Shown here: one piece after another, positions 24,123 to 35,604 of the stretch | Layout of the letters: every line of letters begins with the position of its first letter | How positions within the stretch are numbered: position 1 is the first letter of the stretch | Origin: Zygnema circumcarinatum | Taxonomy: Eukaryota > Streptophyta > Zygnematophyceae > Zygnematales > Zygnemataceae | DNA length: 64,000 bases | NCBI GenBank assembly: GCA_037447605.1 | Contig: CM074808.1 | Coordinates: forward strand, 2,551,730 to 2,615,729 | Reading direction: 5' to 3' | Position numbers and translations under genes: made by a program | The notes under the pieces: generated by a model | Database searches by the model: none | The model's input: only the letters and a program-made list of their open reading frames with translations | Told to the model about the DNA's origin: nothing

Positions 24123-25867
24123 GTTGGAATGGAAGGAAGATGGGAAGTGTTATCTAGGCGCTTTGTCTAGACTCGCTGTTTCCGATGTACTTTTCATTTT
24201 TCAGAAATGAAGATGCTCCGCCTCCATATCTTGGTCATTCTCATCCCTTCTGCTATGCATGCCTTTTCACTTGTTCCCTGTCTTCAGCCTTTGGTAATTT
24301 TACAAGACTATGTTGATATGACCTCTGAAAATCATTGATCTCCACTCGTGGGCAATTACCTTAAACTTTGCCTGTCAAACTTGAATTTGCTCGCCAGGGG
24401 CGTGTCCACTCTGGATATTTGATAATTGGCTGAAGTGTACTGTTTGGACTCATGATTGAGTCAGGGAAGTGCCTGCCTCCTTTAAATTGAGTGGATTGCT
24501 TACAGTTGATTGTAATCAAATGTTGAAAGTTGCTGATGTTTAGTCGGCGCTTGATTATTTAAGATTGAAAATGCTAGGCATTTTCACTTTCAGTCTGGTG
24601 AGAGCCTAATTGGTTTTTTTTTTTTTTTTTGCAAAACTGTACGCTTAACAGCATTTGGTTTGTCGTTTTAGGTTTTAAGTCGAAGAGTAAACATGCGCGC
24701 TGCATGTTTCCCAAGTCTGCATTCAGGACCAGAGCAGCGAGTACTGCCGCATTTGTGCTCTCAGTTTTGTCCTTGTGCACGGTGTAAACCATTCACAGAA
24801 ACAGATTAATCTTCGCACTCGAAATTTGCAGATATTATGTTGTGGCAAGAATTGACCTGGATTGCATGGATGTCAAGCACCGTTAGCTGGAAGCCTAGAT
24901 GGCGCAGAAATTGCTCGAAAGAAAAAGTTTAAACGAATAAAGCAACATCAGCAAAGATTATTTCTGGTCAACTTTTGCGTGAACGAACATAATTAGTCGA
25001 AGCACGGGGCATACACATCTTTCAAAATTCTTCCCAATCGGTTGCAGTAATACACACCATGCCGACAGATACCACGTTAGCCTTGAGAATCATTCAATAT
25101 TTCATTATTCATTTGATTATCTTTCATAAAATCAAGAATTAGAAGCCTAGATTGAGCAAATATAACTTCTGGAATGAGCCAGACCGTGACCAGGCAAATA
25201 AAGGATAGACAATAATACTCTGACTCTGGCACCTCCATAGGGAACCCACTGTTGGATACCCTAAGAGTTTGAGCTACACATTCATTACTGCCATCCCTTA
25301 TGGTGTGTATGATCGAGAAGTGACCACACTACGGCAACACCACACTCGCATATCATCAAGATTAGAGCAGCTGCTGTCAAGGTATGAATGCAATAGTGCA
25401 CGATGAACGCCAAGAGCCAACTCTGAAGGCAGCCCAGGCACTACTGTACACATCCGATGAACAGAGTCTGGAAGCCACCTACTTCTTGCCTTATGGACAA
25501 GCATAGCACCTGAAAATGGAACTTGAAAAACAAAACTTCACGCAGAAAGTCATACGCTTGTCTTCACTTCTCTTGTCTCACCGGCAGGAAGACATACACG
25601 TCATGCATCGGCTATGGTCCAGCCAAATTTATTTTGGTTATTATGTACCTCCTAGAAAATGAGACAAACATTTCAGAAAGTTCGGGTCCTGTACAATCAT
25701 CCATTGCCTCCAAGGAGCTAGTCTACATCTCAAAAAAGGGTAGTCTCAACAGGTAATTACAGGTGCGATGGACGAGTTGTCCAGCTAGTCGTGATGTCTG
25801 CTGCACAGTGAAGCCCAGAAATCAAAAGCAACGCCCTCGGCGTTGAGTTCACATTGGTGCTTATCCC
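24123..25867. other. Intergenic, no gene recognised
   Basis: The region holds the RPS13 3' UTR and about 1.6 kb without an ORF that resembles a protein family or keeps frame across plausible splice sites. A run of T occurs near 24,616. A short minus-strand frame at 25,298-25,504 was inspected and not recognised. Confidence 0.6.
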
Positions 25868-26176
25868 TCACCTCCTGGCAGAAACCGAAGAATCACGGAA
25901 GCCCCATAGTGCTGCAAAGCCTTCAATGGGTCGCAAATGGTTGAAAACTCCACAAATTTGACATCGCCAACTCACAGCCCCAGGGGGCAAAGGATATTCC
26001 TCCTGACAGCCCTTACAGGCGGAAGGAGGTGAAATTCCTCTATGGGTAGTCTGTGGATGTCCAAACCCTGGCGAACTTCCAGAAGGAGGCAAAGGCGGCG
26101 CAGAGGCCCATTTCCTCCTGCCATAGTTGCTCATGCACTCTGTGGTTTCAGCAGATTCTGATTGCCCCAGTCCCAT
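25868..26176 (-). CDS. Possible LSD1-like zinc-finger protein, uncertain ORF
   Basis: A 102-residue frame from ATG at 26,176. Its C-terminal half contains CKGCQEEYPLPPGAVSWRCQ followed by IC, which fits the LSD1-type finger CxxC..L.LPPGA...RC..C of plant LSD1 and type I metacaspases. The N-terminal half (SNYGRRKWASAPPLPPSGSS) is proline-rich. A GT donor occurs just before the stop (AGGAG|GTGAGG), so the gene may continue by splicing, but I found no metacaspase catalytic exon downstream. It lies 269 bp after the stop of the 53-aa ORF on the same strand and could share a transcript with it. The motif match is seen; the gene call is inference. Confidence 0.35.
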   Translation of the reverse strand: MGLGQSESAETTECMSNYGRRKWASAPPLPPSGSSPGFGHPQTTHRGISPPSACKGCQEEYPLPPGAVSWRCQICGVFNHLRPIEGFAALWGFRDSSVSARR

Positions 26177-26445
26177 GATGGACCCAAAACACACCTCTTC
26201 TATCAACTTCCCTTCCTCCTCCTCGAAAGAATCCGGCAGCTGCCAGAAGCGCCTCCTGAAAAGAAATTCAAGAAACAGGCCTCCGTTTCTTGGCAACAGC
26301 AAGTGGCCTTTTCTCAGAACTTCAAGCTTTCCTGGACAAACGCCTTCATGTACAAACAAAAAGCAGCAAAAATGTACAAGAGAAATCCAAGCCGAACAAT
26401 GGCGTTCTTCTTCCTCCCCCTCCTGAACTAACAGCGCACTAACTC

Positions 26446-26607
26446 CTATGCTGCTGCGTTCTTGTAAAACACATAGCCCATCAGCGCCGTCGCAAGCAGA
26501 GTGAAGCAGCAGCAGACCACCGCCAGCGATGCGAGAGCGAGCAGCACATCGCAGAAGAAGAAGGCCGCTCGGACGCAGAGGCCGATCCAGAAGCTCACGA
26601 CGGACAT
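26446..26607 (-). CDS. Small hydrophobic membrane protein, 53 aa, unknown function
   Basis: Uninterrupted ATG-to-TAG frame starting MSVVSFWIGLCVRAAFFFCD and ending YVFYKNAAA. Nearly all residues between 5 and 47 are hydrophobic or small, giving one long or two short membrane helices with a cluster of cysteines (VVCCC). A telo-box AAACCCTAA lies about 40 bp upstream (26,647-26,655), where a promoter or 5' UTR is expected, and eIF3j starts divergently at 26,950. I do not recognise the family. The composition and promoter context favour a real microprotein; the alternative is an upstream ORF of the zinc-finger ORF. Confidence 0.45.
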   Translation of the reverse strand: MSVVSFWIGLCVRAAFFFCDVLLALASLAVVCCCFTLLATALMGYVFYKNAAA

Positions 26608-26949
26608 GGTGCAGTCTTCTTGCAGGCGCTCGCATACGGCTCGCAGAAACCCTAAAAAGCGGCCGCTGCCGCTGCTTCTTCCTGCGCCTCCAACGCTCGT
26701 CGGCAGCCCTTCTGACTGAGGTTGGAAAGCAAGGCTTCGGTCTCGGGCATTACGGAGGAGGAGGAAGAGGGGTTTGACAGCTTAACAGAGGCTCAGCAGA
26801 GCGGCGAGCATTGAGGGGGAGTGGGACGGGCTTCTTGGGAGACAGGTTGCGTGGAGGACTGGTGTCGGAAGTGAGATTGGGGGCGAGGAGAAGGATTTTT
26901 TTGGATTCCCGGATCTCTTAATTAGCTGAGCTTTTCTGTTAGGAGCGCC
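26608..26949. promoter_or_regulatory. Shared upstream region of the 53-aa ORF (-) and eIF3j (+)
   Basis: 342 bp between divergent start codons. It contains the telo-box AAACCCTAA at 26,647-26,655. The part next to eIF3j is GA-rich. No TATA box is evident for either side. Confidence 0.5.
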
Positions 26950-28665
26950 ATGTCAGATGATTGGGGTGAGTGGCTGTTTTGCACTTGGCTCGACACATGT
27001 GATGTTCCTTGTTATTGCAGATTTGTGTTTAGGAGGAGCCAAGGTTAGGGTATTTTCTTGCAGCTGATGAATTTTTGGGTGCAGAGGATGAGGACTTCGT
27101 GCCACCGCCGCCTGTAGTGGCCAAGGAGGCACCAAAGGGATTGTGGGATGATGAAGACCTGGAGGATAAGGAGGTGAAGGAGTCTTGGGAGCAGGACGAC
27201 AAGCCGAAACCTGCAGTGAGTTCTGAATATTGTTCATCGGCAGCTAAAGCGCGCAGACATTGTATTGGCCAATTCAATGAACTTTGTCGTGGCGTTGTTG
27301 ATTATCAGGGCGATAGTTTAGGAAAGAATTGAGTGATATCTATTGGAAATCTGTTTTTGGGGACTGTTTTAACTGTTGAATAACCAATTTTCTTGTCAAT
27401 TGTCTGCCTCTTTGAAATTATTTTGTGTCTTTGGTCTGTTTCATGCAAAGTCCATGTAAAGAAAATCTGGATATATTGTCCCTTTGTATGAAAACCGTAT
27501 AATCACTTGATGCAGGCGAAGCTGAAGGCAGATAAGAAAAGAAAAGAAGACGTAAAGCCAACGACAGAAACTGCTTCAAGCAGTGACGACGCACCATTGG
27601 CTGATCCAGTCGCAGAGAAGCTAAGGCAACAAAGGTACTTTACCATCTGACTGTTGGTCCAATCGCTCCGTTAGCTCGACCGTCAGAGTAACTGCATGTC
27701 TGGAAGATTTAGCTTATGCTAATGGACAGTCATCACGCAGCTGGAATTCTGTTTTCTTTACGGTTGGTGTGAAACCTATTATTCAGCTACCAGGTTGAAA
27801 CTGTTTTATGGGGTTTCAGGCTCGTAGAGGAAGCTGATTTTAAGAACGCTAAAGAGCTTTTTGGCGATAAGAAGGAGGAGAAGTCTTTGGACGACATTAT
27901 ACCCAAGACAGAGGCAGACTTCATTGAGTTTGCAGAACTTGCAGCTGCAAAAATCACGGCATATAATGTAAGTTAAATCGATGCACTCATTTTTCTATAT
28001 TTTGTTGAATTTGATAAAGAGGGCCTTCCTCTTGGGGTCACCCTGCACTGTGAGCGATGGGCAAGATTGTTAATGCTCATTTTGTACAACAGCCTTCAAC
28101 CGACTAATTTGCTTAGGATCAAGTTCAATGTCTGTTCATGTTCAATAGGTGTGATGGGAGGGCTTATTCTGTGCTGACAGCAGGCTGGGATGTTGTGCGG
28201 GTTTCCAGAAAAGTTTCCATTACCTTACATTGTTGAAAGCCTTTTTGAGGAAGGCAACAGCGCCTCTGTCTGCTGCTGATTCTAAGGATCTAAATGCAGC
28301 GTTGACCGTTATCGTCAATGAAAAACTTAAAGCAGAAAAGGAGGCTACGGCAGGGAAGAAAAAAACAGGTAATTTTCTGCACTGTATCTGTATGGTAGGA
28401 GGTCTTTTGACTGAAGTGATATCCACTTACTTTTTAGATGTGTTTTCTTTCTGATACAGCGTTCACCCATGAATCTCACAGTTCTCATCTGCACAGTGAC
28501 ACAAAATCTTCTACTGCCGTGCTCTCCAAAGTCTAATTCAATGACTGTCTGCATGCAACCATTTTTGCAGCAAAGAGCAAGAAGCAGCTCAATGTCGGCC
28601 AGGGGGAAGAAGATGATTATAGGGCTGGATTCACGGAGACCCAGGACGACTTCGATTTCATGTAG
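26950..28665 (+). CDS. Translation initiation factor eIF3 subunit J
   Basis: Six exons: 26,950-26,965; 27,064-27,215; 27,516-27,634; 27,820-27,967; 28,209-28,368; 28,571-28,665 (690 nt, 229 aa), all phases closing. eIF3j (yeast Hcr1) binds the 40S decoding region and eIF1A, and assists initiation, recycling and 18S maturation. The acidic N-terminus MSDDWADEFLGAEDEDF is the segment that contacts eIF3b. The Lys-rich middle (KADKKRKEDVK), ADFIEFAELAAAKITAYNKS, HYLTLLKAFLRKA, and the acidic tail ending DDFDFM follow in family order. The first exon carries only 16 coding bases. The usual family length is about 220-260 aa. Confidence 0.93.
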
Positions 28666-31600
28666 GACCGTTACAAAGTCACGGAAACACATTGTTTGTA
28701 GCTTTCTCTCGTCCTGAAATTTGTGGTTTGGGGACACAGCTACCATCCCAATATGAAATTTACCATTGTCTTCAGAGGTGCCAACTTCGCCTTAGATTTG
28801 CAGTTGCATTTTCTGTCAGCTTGTTGTCCATCTTTGTGGCCCAAAGATCTTATCTGTCGCAGATAAGATGGAATGCAGCCCCGTTAGTTTCAATGCAATC
28901 AAGTTTGCAGCATTTCTTCAAATCAGCATAGGTGATTCGTTTAGTGGCATTCTGAGACAGCACGGCCTTGAGTTTTCCCGGCAGCAGGCCGACTCTTCTC
29001 CTGCAAAAGGATGCTAGAGTTGGATGGTAGGCAAAAAAACTCTCTGGTGCGAACATGTCTCCAATGGAAAGCCCTCGGCAGTGAGAGGTTCGCCCGCTCA
29101 CATCCCTTGAGGGTTCAAGGCCGTCATTGTGGCTTAGGTGGGACGCCGATGTTGCTTCCACGGGGGGTTCTTCATTTGTCGGTATTGCTATATGAGCATG
29201 TTTATGATTCAATCTGATTTGGGCTTCATGTGACAATGCAATGGGTACATGCATCCGTTCTGTTATCGATGTCCGGCTCATTACGGACGACCTCTGCGCT
29301 TTTTGAATGCTGATTGTCCTCGCGAGGAGAGCCCCGCTCAAAAGGCTTTTAAAAAACTTCTACCGGATTAGTCTTAAGTTACGTGAAAGCATTAAATTGG
29401 GGACTGCGAATGGGTAGGTCACTGGTCCTCGGTGGTACCCTGCATGCCTTCTGAATGCGCAAAATGGACCTCATTGCCTTTTCTTCGTTTTCTTGCTAGT
29501 TAGACAGAGATTGATTGTAATAATTGAAGATTCAAGCCGTAAGGTTCCGTCGCGAAGTGGGAACACGGGAGTCGGGATTGGCTACGTGGCGGGCGGCGAT
29601 AGGCTGCGCCGACACGGGAGCTAGTTTAGAATGAATAACTGTAGTTGTGTCACGTGGCGCGCAGCTATAGGCTGCGCGGTCAGCTTTCGTATTGCTTATC
29701 GGTTTAGCGGACGACCGTACAATATGTCCGGGACGTACGCGACGCGTGGGCGTACGGTCGCCCAACAGGCGCTGAAGAAGCGCGCGCGATGGATGCGAAG
29801 CTTGGCGGAAGGATGGCGCGTCGAGGGAGGGCGTTTCCGGTACGGACACTCCCATTGACCATGGCGACCCGCACCCTCAGGGTGAGCTCCAGCGCGGTGC
29901 GGGGCGAGAGCTCCGGGAGACGTGGAGCATCGCCAGCGACATGGAGGCGCGCTGTGCGGTGGTGCGCGGCGGAACGTGGAGTAGTGCAGCGCTTAGTATT
30001 TAAGTAGGATTTGTTTAGGATTTAATTAACTTAATTCAGCTGCAGCTTAGCTCGTGTTGCTAAGTGCAGTTGCTTGGCTGTATGGGCAGCAGGAAATTGG
30101 GAGTTAGTTAGAGCAGAAAGTAGAAGCCTGAGGGCTTGAATTCACTGCTTGCCACTTCCATGTTTTTATTAAGGAGTTTTGAGGCCGGGGGTGCTTTCTC
30201 CTTTATTTCACTTCTCGGTGTTTTTACTGCCAGTGTTTTATTCTCTCTTTCGGTGTGTGCATTGGAGAGGTTTATTCGCTGTCTTGAAAGCATGTCAGGG
30301 AGTAAGACCGGGCCCAAACTGTCAACATAATCTGGAAGATGTCAAGTAACACGTTAGCTTAACCAGATATTGTGTTCCATTCAGGGTTCATTCAAGTTTC
30401 TTAGTGGCGGTTTGCAAAATAGTCATCCTCTCTGCTCCATCTCTTATATAATAGAAAACTGAAACAATCGAGATTAGTGAGAGTGATTATTCCTCTCTCC
30501 TCCCTCCCTGTATTCCCGACGTTGACCCGCTCAATGGACAGTCCGGCCTTAACCTTAATTGGGAAATGACGGGTTTTTTGCCGTTGGATATGTACGTGGA
30601 CACGCGTGAGACTCAGTCCGTTGGATGTCCGCGTGCGAGATTCTGGGGAATGGGCAAGTGCTCTAAGGTCCCCCGCGGTACCCCCTGCAGCTCCATCCCT
30701 GCCGCAACCATGGCGCCGCGGGCGGCGGCTCTGTGCAGTCTCCGAAGCAGGCGGGAAGCGGGCGAGCCCTGCCCTGCCCCGGCCTGGCCTGCCTGCCGGG
30801 GTCTCAAGGAGGAGGAGATGGGCTCCGCTCCGCAACCCCTGTAGACTTGTCACAATTCGCGCGTACCTTCATCAGAAGACCTCTGAACAGGTCGTAAGCC
30901 GCTGCTTCGCTCTGTCGGGGGAAGTTCATGTGCTGTTTCTGACAACGCTCTGCGACCTGAGCATTGTGAAGGACGTTCGTCTGCGCTATGCGAATATCTG
31001 CAGGCGAAGAGTTTGTAAACCACGAGGACAGTGCCTCTAGTAAATCACAGGAAGAGGCTGGTTGAACTTTAAAACATTTAACACACGCGAGAGCACTCGC
31101 TTGCGGTTTAAGACACGTCATCTCTTGAATCAACTGTCGCTCGCGAAAGTCACTGCCTTTAGCTACTGGTGTATTCGCTAAGATGAACGACTTTTCTGAT
31201 CGATCTTCTTTTTTTGGAAAAAGGCAGCGAGACCGCCTTCCTTTTTTTCCTGTCCTGCAGGCTCTTAACTGCCCTCCATATTTCACAGGTCTGTCTCAAT
31301 GACCTGTGCTCTAAGCATTCATATCCGCCCAACAACCCCTTTTTTTCATTCAAGACATTGAAAATTGAAATGCCAGTGGTTGCCAGACACCAGCACAGAA
31401 TGTTCGCTTCCAGACGGATACACATTAACATGATTCCTGTAAGACATCGGCGTTCACTCTCAGTCGAAGTACAAAAATTCACAAAACTGATGCTTGCTCT
31501 CACACATTACAGCACAGATCGACAAAATTCAAAATCGCTGACAGGGACGCCCTCCTCCCCATCTTCATTCCGGTGCAGAAGACCACTGCAGGACTTAAAG

Positions 31601-31707
31601 CCTCTGGGCTATGTACCTATGAGCACTTTCTCTAAGCAGAGCTCCTCGGATTCGACTTCAAAAAGCTCAATCATACATTGGAAACGATTTCCTTCAGCGA
31701 TCACCCT
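28666..31707. other. 3-kb intergenic stretch without a recognised gene
   Basis: It holds the eIF3j 3' UTR, a 10-bp palindrome at 28,847-28,869, two related G-box segments around 29,570-29,690 (each with acgtggcg followed by ataggctgcgc), a GC-rich block at 30,650-30,840, and one copy of an inverted repeat at 30,337-30,478. ORFs in the GC-rich blocks keep frame only by composition. 29,990-30,300 is AT-rich and resembles decayed LTR or UTR sequence, not proven. Confidence 0.5.
30337..30478 (+). repeat. Dispersed repeat, copy 1 of an inverted pair
   Basis: Matches the reverse complement of 34,061-34,226 over its whole length, e.g. gtcaagtaacacgttagct, cttagtggcggtttgcaaaa and tagaaaactgaaaca. 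The other copy has about 20 extra bases. No coding content. Confidence 0.8.
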
Positions 31708-34700
31708 TTAGGTTATGCTGTGCTTGAGTTCCAGGGGCAATAGCGCAGTTCGTATTCTTTGCACTGCTAATCTAATTCGCTCTGCAAGGCCTTCATCTTT
31801 GCATTCCACGGCGCCGTTGATCGGATTCACCGTTGCGACAATGCTGTCCACCTTCACTGTCAACTCCTTCGCTCCGGCTTCAGCTTCCACCTCCCCGAAC
31901 ATGTTCTCTAACAGCCGCCAAACTGCTGTCCTGAGCTCGTCCCCTGCCTGCTCTTTTTCAGCGTCTGGTTTTATATCCGGCAGTGAAAGAACTTCACCTT
32001 CACTTGACCCCCCTAGCTGTAGAATAATAGCGACTACCGAATCAGCCACCATGTCGCTCACAGGGTCAGACACCCACTGTAGAATGAGCTTTTCCGTGCT
32101 CTCCTGCACAATGGTAACGGTGTCATGAATGCGGATACTGGGCACCTCCATCTGGCCATCCTTCACTCCCTCAAACATTTGCTGAAGCTTGTGCCGAAGA
32201 ATCCCAAACGAGCCCACATAGTGCACAATCTGCCGCTGCGTGACACTTCCAGTTGAAAGCTGAGTGTAGATTGGAAGGTCCTCAGGGAGCAAAAGCTGGT
32301 AGCTGAACCCCTTCTTTACCAAGAGGCCACTTACAGGGGCTCCAATAGACGGTGACTTCTCAGCTAGCCTCCCGACTGCCTTTGCTATCTTCTCCCCTTT
32401 AAAGTAAAGGTCTACAGTTTGACAGTTCTTTGGAGTAAAGATGGGTCGGTTCTGATCCGCAAACTCAGTGGTCAGCTTTCTTCTCAGTCGGCCCATTTCA
32501 TTCGCCTCTCCGTGGACCAGGACGATGTTTGCCGGCTCAAGCTCTTTCAGAAAATCATGAGTTTGGGGATAGTCTGCATGAGCTGAGAAGGATATATAGT
32601 GCACTCTCATACGCAAGGGCACCACAAGACCGCTCACGAGAGTGACAGTAGGAGGTTCAGTAAGAATTGTCTTGGCCAAAGTCCCTTCTACCACATATCC
32701 CGGAATAACGCAAGAATTCTTCTTGTCCTGACACCATAAGTCAAATAGTTGACGTGACAAACCACTCTGTAGCCCTCCTGGACTTGCCATTACAACTGAG
32801 GGTCCGGAATCATCAAAATCTTTGATGCTACCAAGGAAGCGTATGTGCTTGAATGCAAACGGGTTTGAGCGCTCATACTGTCGCTTGATTCTATCATTCA
32901 TTGAATTGATGTATGTCTGATAGACTGTCATGCAGCGATTGGCAAGCGGCGAAGCATAGTAAATGGGAACTGAGTGCAGCTCCCTGTGAGACTCCCAGTA
33001 ATCATCCAGGATGAGCAAAAGCTCTTGGGCTCTTCCAAGAGCAAAAGCTGGAATAAGTACTCTTCCCCCCTGAAGAACTGTTTGAGAAATCACATCTGTA
33101 AATAGGCGCTCTCTAACTTCACGAGGCTGATGCTGCTGCACTCCATAGGTGGATTCGATGATGCAGATTTCAGGAGAAATTGGCGGCATTTCAGCAGCTT
33201 TCAGATGGCGATCTTCTTCACGGGAGTAATCCCCTGTGTACAGTATGTTCACTCCAGCAATGTCCACCATAAACATGGCTGCTCCTAGGACGTGCCCAGC
33301 CGTGTAACACCAAAACTTGATGCCATTGACTTCCTGAATCTGATGAAAATCAATTACCTGCCAAGACAGTGCTAGCAATTGAATGTCAGCTATCTGAGGA
33401 CAACAGACATGCTTGCCAAATATGAGGAGTCAAGCCAACCTCCACTCGCCTTATGCTCAAGAGATTGTGGAAGGTTAAGCAAACTTAGTCACTTCGCCAA
33501 GATGCACTCAACCAAGGCAACTCTTTGGTCAAGCTGCGCTGACTTTTGGTCAGGAATGAGGGCCAAGTACACACCTCGATTTGATCCATAGACTTCTCCA
33601 CGTCCTTTTCGGTGTACAACATGTCGTCTTCTGCCACTTTGCTCACCTTCACATAATCTGTGACCAGCAGCTTGTACACAGCTTTGGTTGCATGGGTCAT
33701 GAAAACACGCCCTTTGAAACGTGTCTGCACTCCACCCATGCCACGACAACTCGATTATCTTCATATTTTTTTAATGAAAACCAAGGCAAAGAAATAATAG
33801 TTTCAAAAATGTGGTTCAATATCTAGTTTATGAACTCTGTACACCTGGCCAACGACAGATAGACGTATCTTCAAAATATAACTCACCTTCTATTTTTCCA
33901 GCAGCAATCACTGGGCAAACTTGATTGCCAAGACTGGGTCAACTAATGAATTACTACCCAGTCTGCATGTAACCACTCAACCACAAAAAACAGTATGTCA
34001 AGTGCCACCTTCAGCACTTCCCCTATTCGCCTCGCCATTTCTCTGTGTTGCATTCGCCATCCATAATCTCGTTTGTTTCAGTTTTCTATAATATACTGAT
34101 AAGCAGTCATAATAAGAAATAGAGCAGAGAGGATGACTATTTTGCAAACCGCCACTAAGAAACTTCAAGATGAACCCTGAATGGAACACAATATCTGACT
34201 CAGCTAACGTGTTACTTGACGTCTTGCAAATAAGGATGACCTGCCAGAATGATGCTGTGCTTGCATGATACAAATACACAGAAACCTACGCATATGCAAC
34301 CTCTCCATGTAATGACAGCACAGGCGTCAAACAGAGTTCCCCACCAGATTTTCTTTTCTCAAGTGATATTTGGCACCCAAAATTTGGCAGCCCATAATCA
34401 AAAAACCCTAATCCTCACAGGTAGCCACGAGCATTTTTACCTTATTCTCACCAAAAACGCTTTGTTTGCAACGAGAATGATCACCAGTGCAAAGGACCTG
34501 AGGTGATGGTGAAACGGACTACTTGGTGCACCATATGTACATTCTACAGTTCATCAAAATACGGATCGTCCCTGGATTTATGTTACGCAGGCTGTTGAAT
34601 CGAAATGTTCATATAGCCTATCGTATAAGCTGCAAAACTGGGCTCAAGTCTAGGACCTCTCCATTTGACTCGCTTCACTTGCAAAGGCCGTATGCACGAG

Positions 34701-35440
34701 CAAGCACCTTTTCTAAGAAGAATGGAAGAGATGCGGCATGATCCAGATGAAAGCTGCAAGTCATGAACACGCTGTGCCTTTGTCAGCTTATTATACATCG
34801 AGAGTGGCAATTGAACTTTCCAAGACCATACCGATAAGCTTTAACTGGTACTGGGACCTTGAGAAATAACGGACTGCACGCTTCTCTCCCGGGGCTTGAA
34901 TTCAAGATTATCATTAAGACAAGCTGATGGACGAGAAGGTAGTGAGCAGATGTGCTTCAGAGGCAAGGACGTGAATGACTCATATTGGTAATGACATTGA
35001 ATTGAAAAGTAGAACTTACTGCGTCACGAGGAGAACATCGATTGTTGACGGATCGATGGCATCAAAAAAAGGCAGCGCATTCATCCCCGAGTATGCCGGA
35101 TGAATTCCACAGTCAAACTGCCATGAAAAATAACACTTAAGTGAGCGCAGCACTGTCGGCTAATTGTTGTTGCGCTTAGAAAGAGCTACAAAACCAAAAA
35201 CTAATCGAATCCAGGTTCAATTGCAGCAATCAGAGTTATAAATCTTAACAGACCACACAGACACTGTTTCTTTGATCTCATGTAAGCTCAAGAAGTGAGG
35301 TAAGGAAAACATACCATGACATTCTTGCCCTTAAAGGACAAAAACACGCAAGAGCGGCCGACCTCATTGCCTGCACCCAGAGGTGTGATCTCCAGCTTGT
35401 CCTGCAAATCAGCCGGCCCTCCATCTTTCCGCTTTGCCAT
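31708..35440 (-). CDS. CPSF73-I: CPSF73, pre-mRNA 3'-end endonuclease
   Basis: Five exons: 35,440-35,315; 35,117-35,020; 34,753-34,708; 33,724-33,575; 33,357-31,708 (2,070 nt, 689 aa, the size of plant CPSF73-I). It is the zinc-dependent nuclease that cleaves pre-mRNA at the poly(A) site in the nuclear CPSF complex. The metallo-beta-lactamase HFHLDH motif spans the exon 2-3 junction (residues ~75-80). TAGH (~162) and [11 protein letters not shown] (~183) follow, then IIESTYG and [20 protein letters not shown] of the beta-CASP domain, [13 protein letters not shown], and SAHADY. All metal ligands expected for an active enzyme are present. The 1.65-kb last exon codes for nearly the whole beta-CASP and C-terminal domains. 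Head to head with the formiminotransferase-like gene. Confidence 0.95.
34061..34226 (-). repeat. Dispersed repeat, copy 2, in CPSF73 intron 3
   Basis: Inverse of 30,337-30,478. It lies inside the 954-bp intron between exons 34,708 and 33,724, which is longer than the gene's other introns. Likely a MITE or similar small element; terminal features are not clear. Confidence 0.75.
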
Positions 35441-35604
35441 GTCGGGAATCCTCTTTGCCTTCCTGAACTTCCAGGTCAAATCTCAAAGGCCCACCTTTAC
35501 AAATTTTCGCGGAGTCTCTCAGCACATGAAGTTTAGGGTTTGGATCGCCGTCGCGTAGCGCTGGTCGTAAGAAACGGTGCGTCCTTCGTTGAAGCCAAAA
35601 CATT
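35441..35604. promoter_or_regulatory. 164-bp shared promoter of CPSF73 (-) and the formiminotransferase gene (+)
   Basis: The start codons are only 164 bp apart, so the two promoters and 5' UTRs must overlap. TTTAGGGTTT at 35,532-35,541 is a telo-box on the minus strand. No TATA box is seen. Confidence 0.7.

Noticed and set aside
24200-26176. Type I metacaspase downstream of the LSD1-like finger
   Set aside because: No exon with the metacaspase His or Cys catalytic blocks was found on the minus strand down to 24,122.
25868-26635. 255-aa single minus-strand protein including the zinc finger
   Set aside because: The first 150 residues are a shifted-frame reading of the 53-aa membrane ORF and its 3' flank (poly-Leu and poly-Arg blocks). 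Only the last ~100 residues resemble a known motif.
29789-30007. Possible transit-peptide-like protein (MDAKLGGRMARRG...)
   Set aside because: Arg/Ser-rich by composition, no continuation exon, and adjacent to repeated G-box segments; not enough to call a gene.
30606-31040. 144-aa plus-strand ORF and a 150-aa minus-strand ORF over GC-rich sequence
   Set aside because: Arg/Pro/Ala-rich in all frames, no family resemblance, no splice or start context; open by base composition.
31715-32128. 137-aa plus-strand ORF opposite CPSF73
   Set aside because: Antisense shadow of the long last exon of CPSF73.
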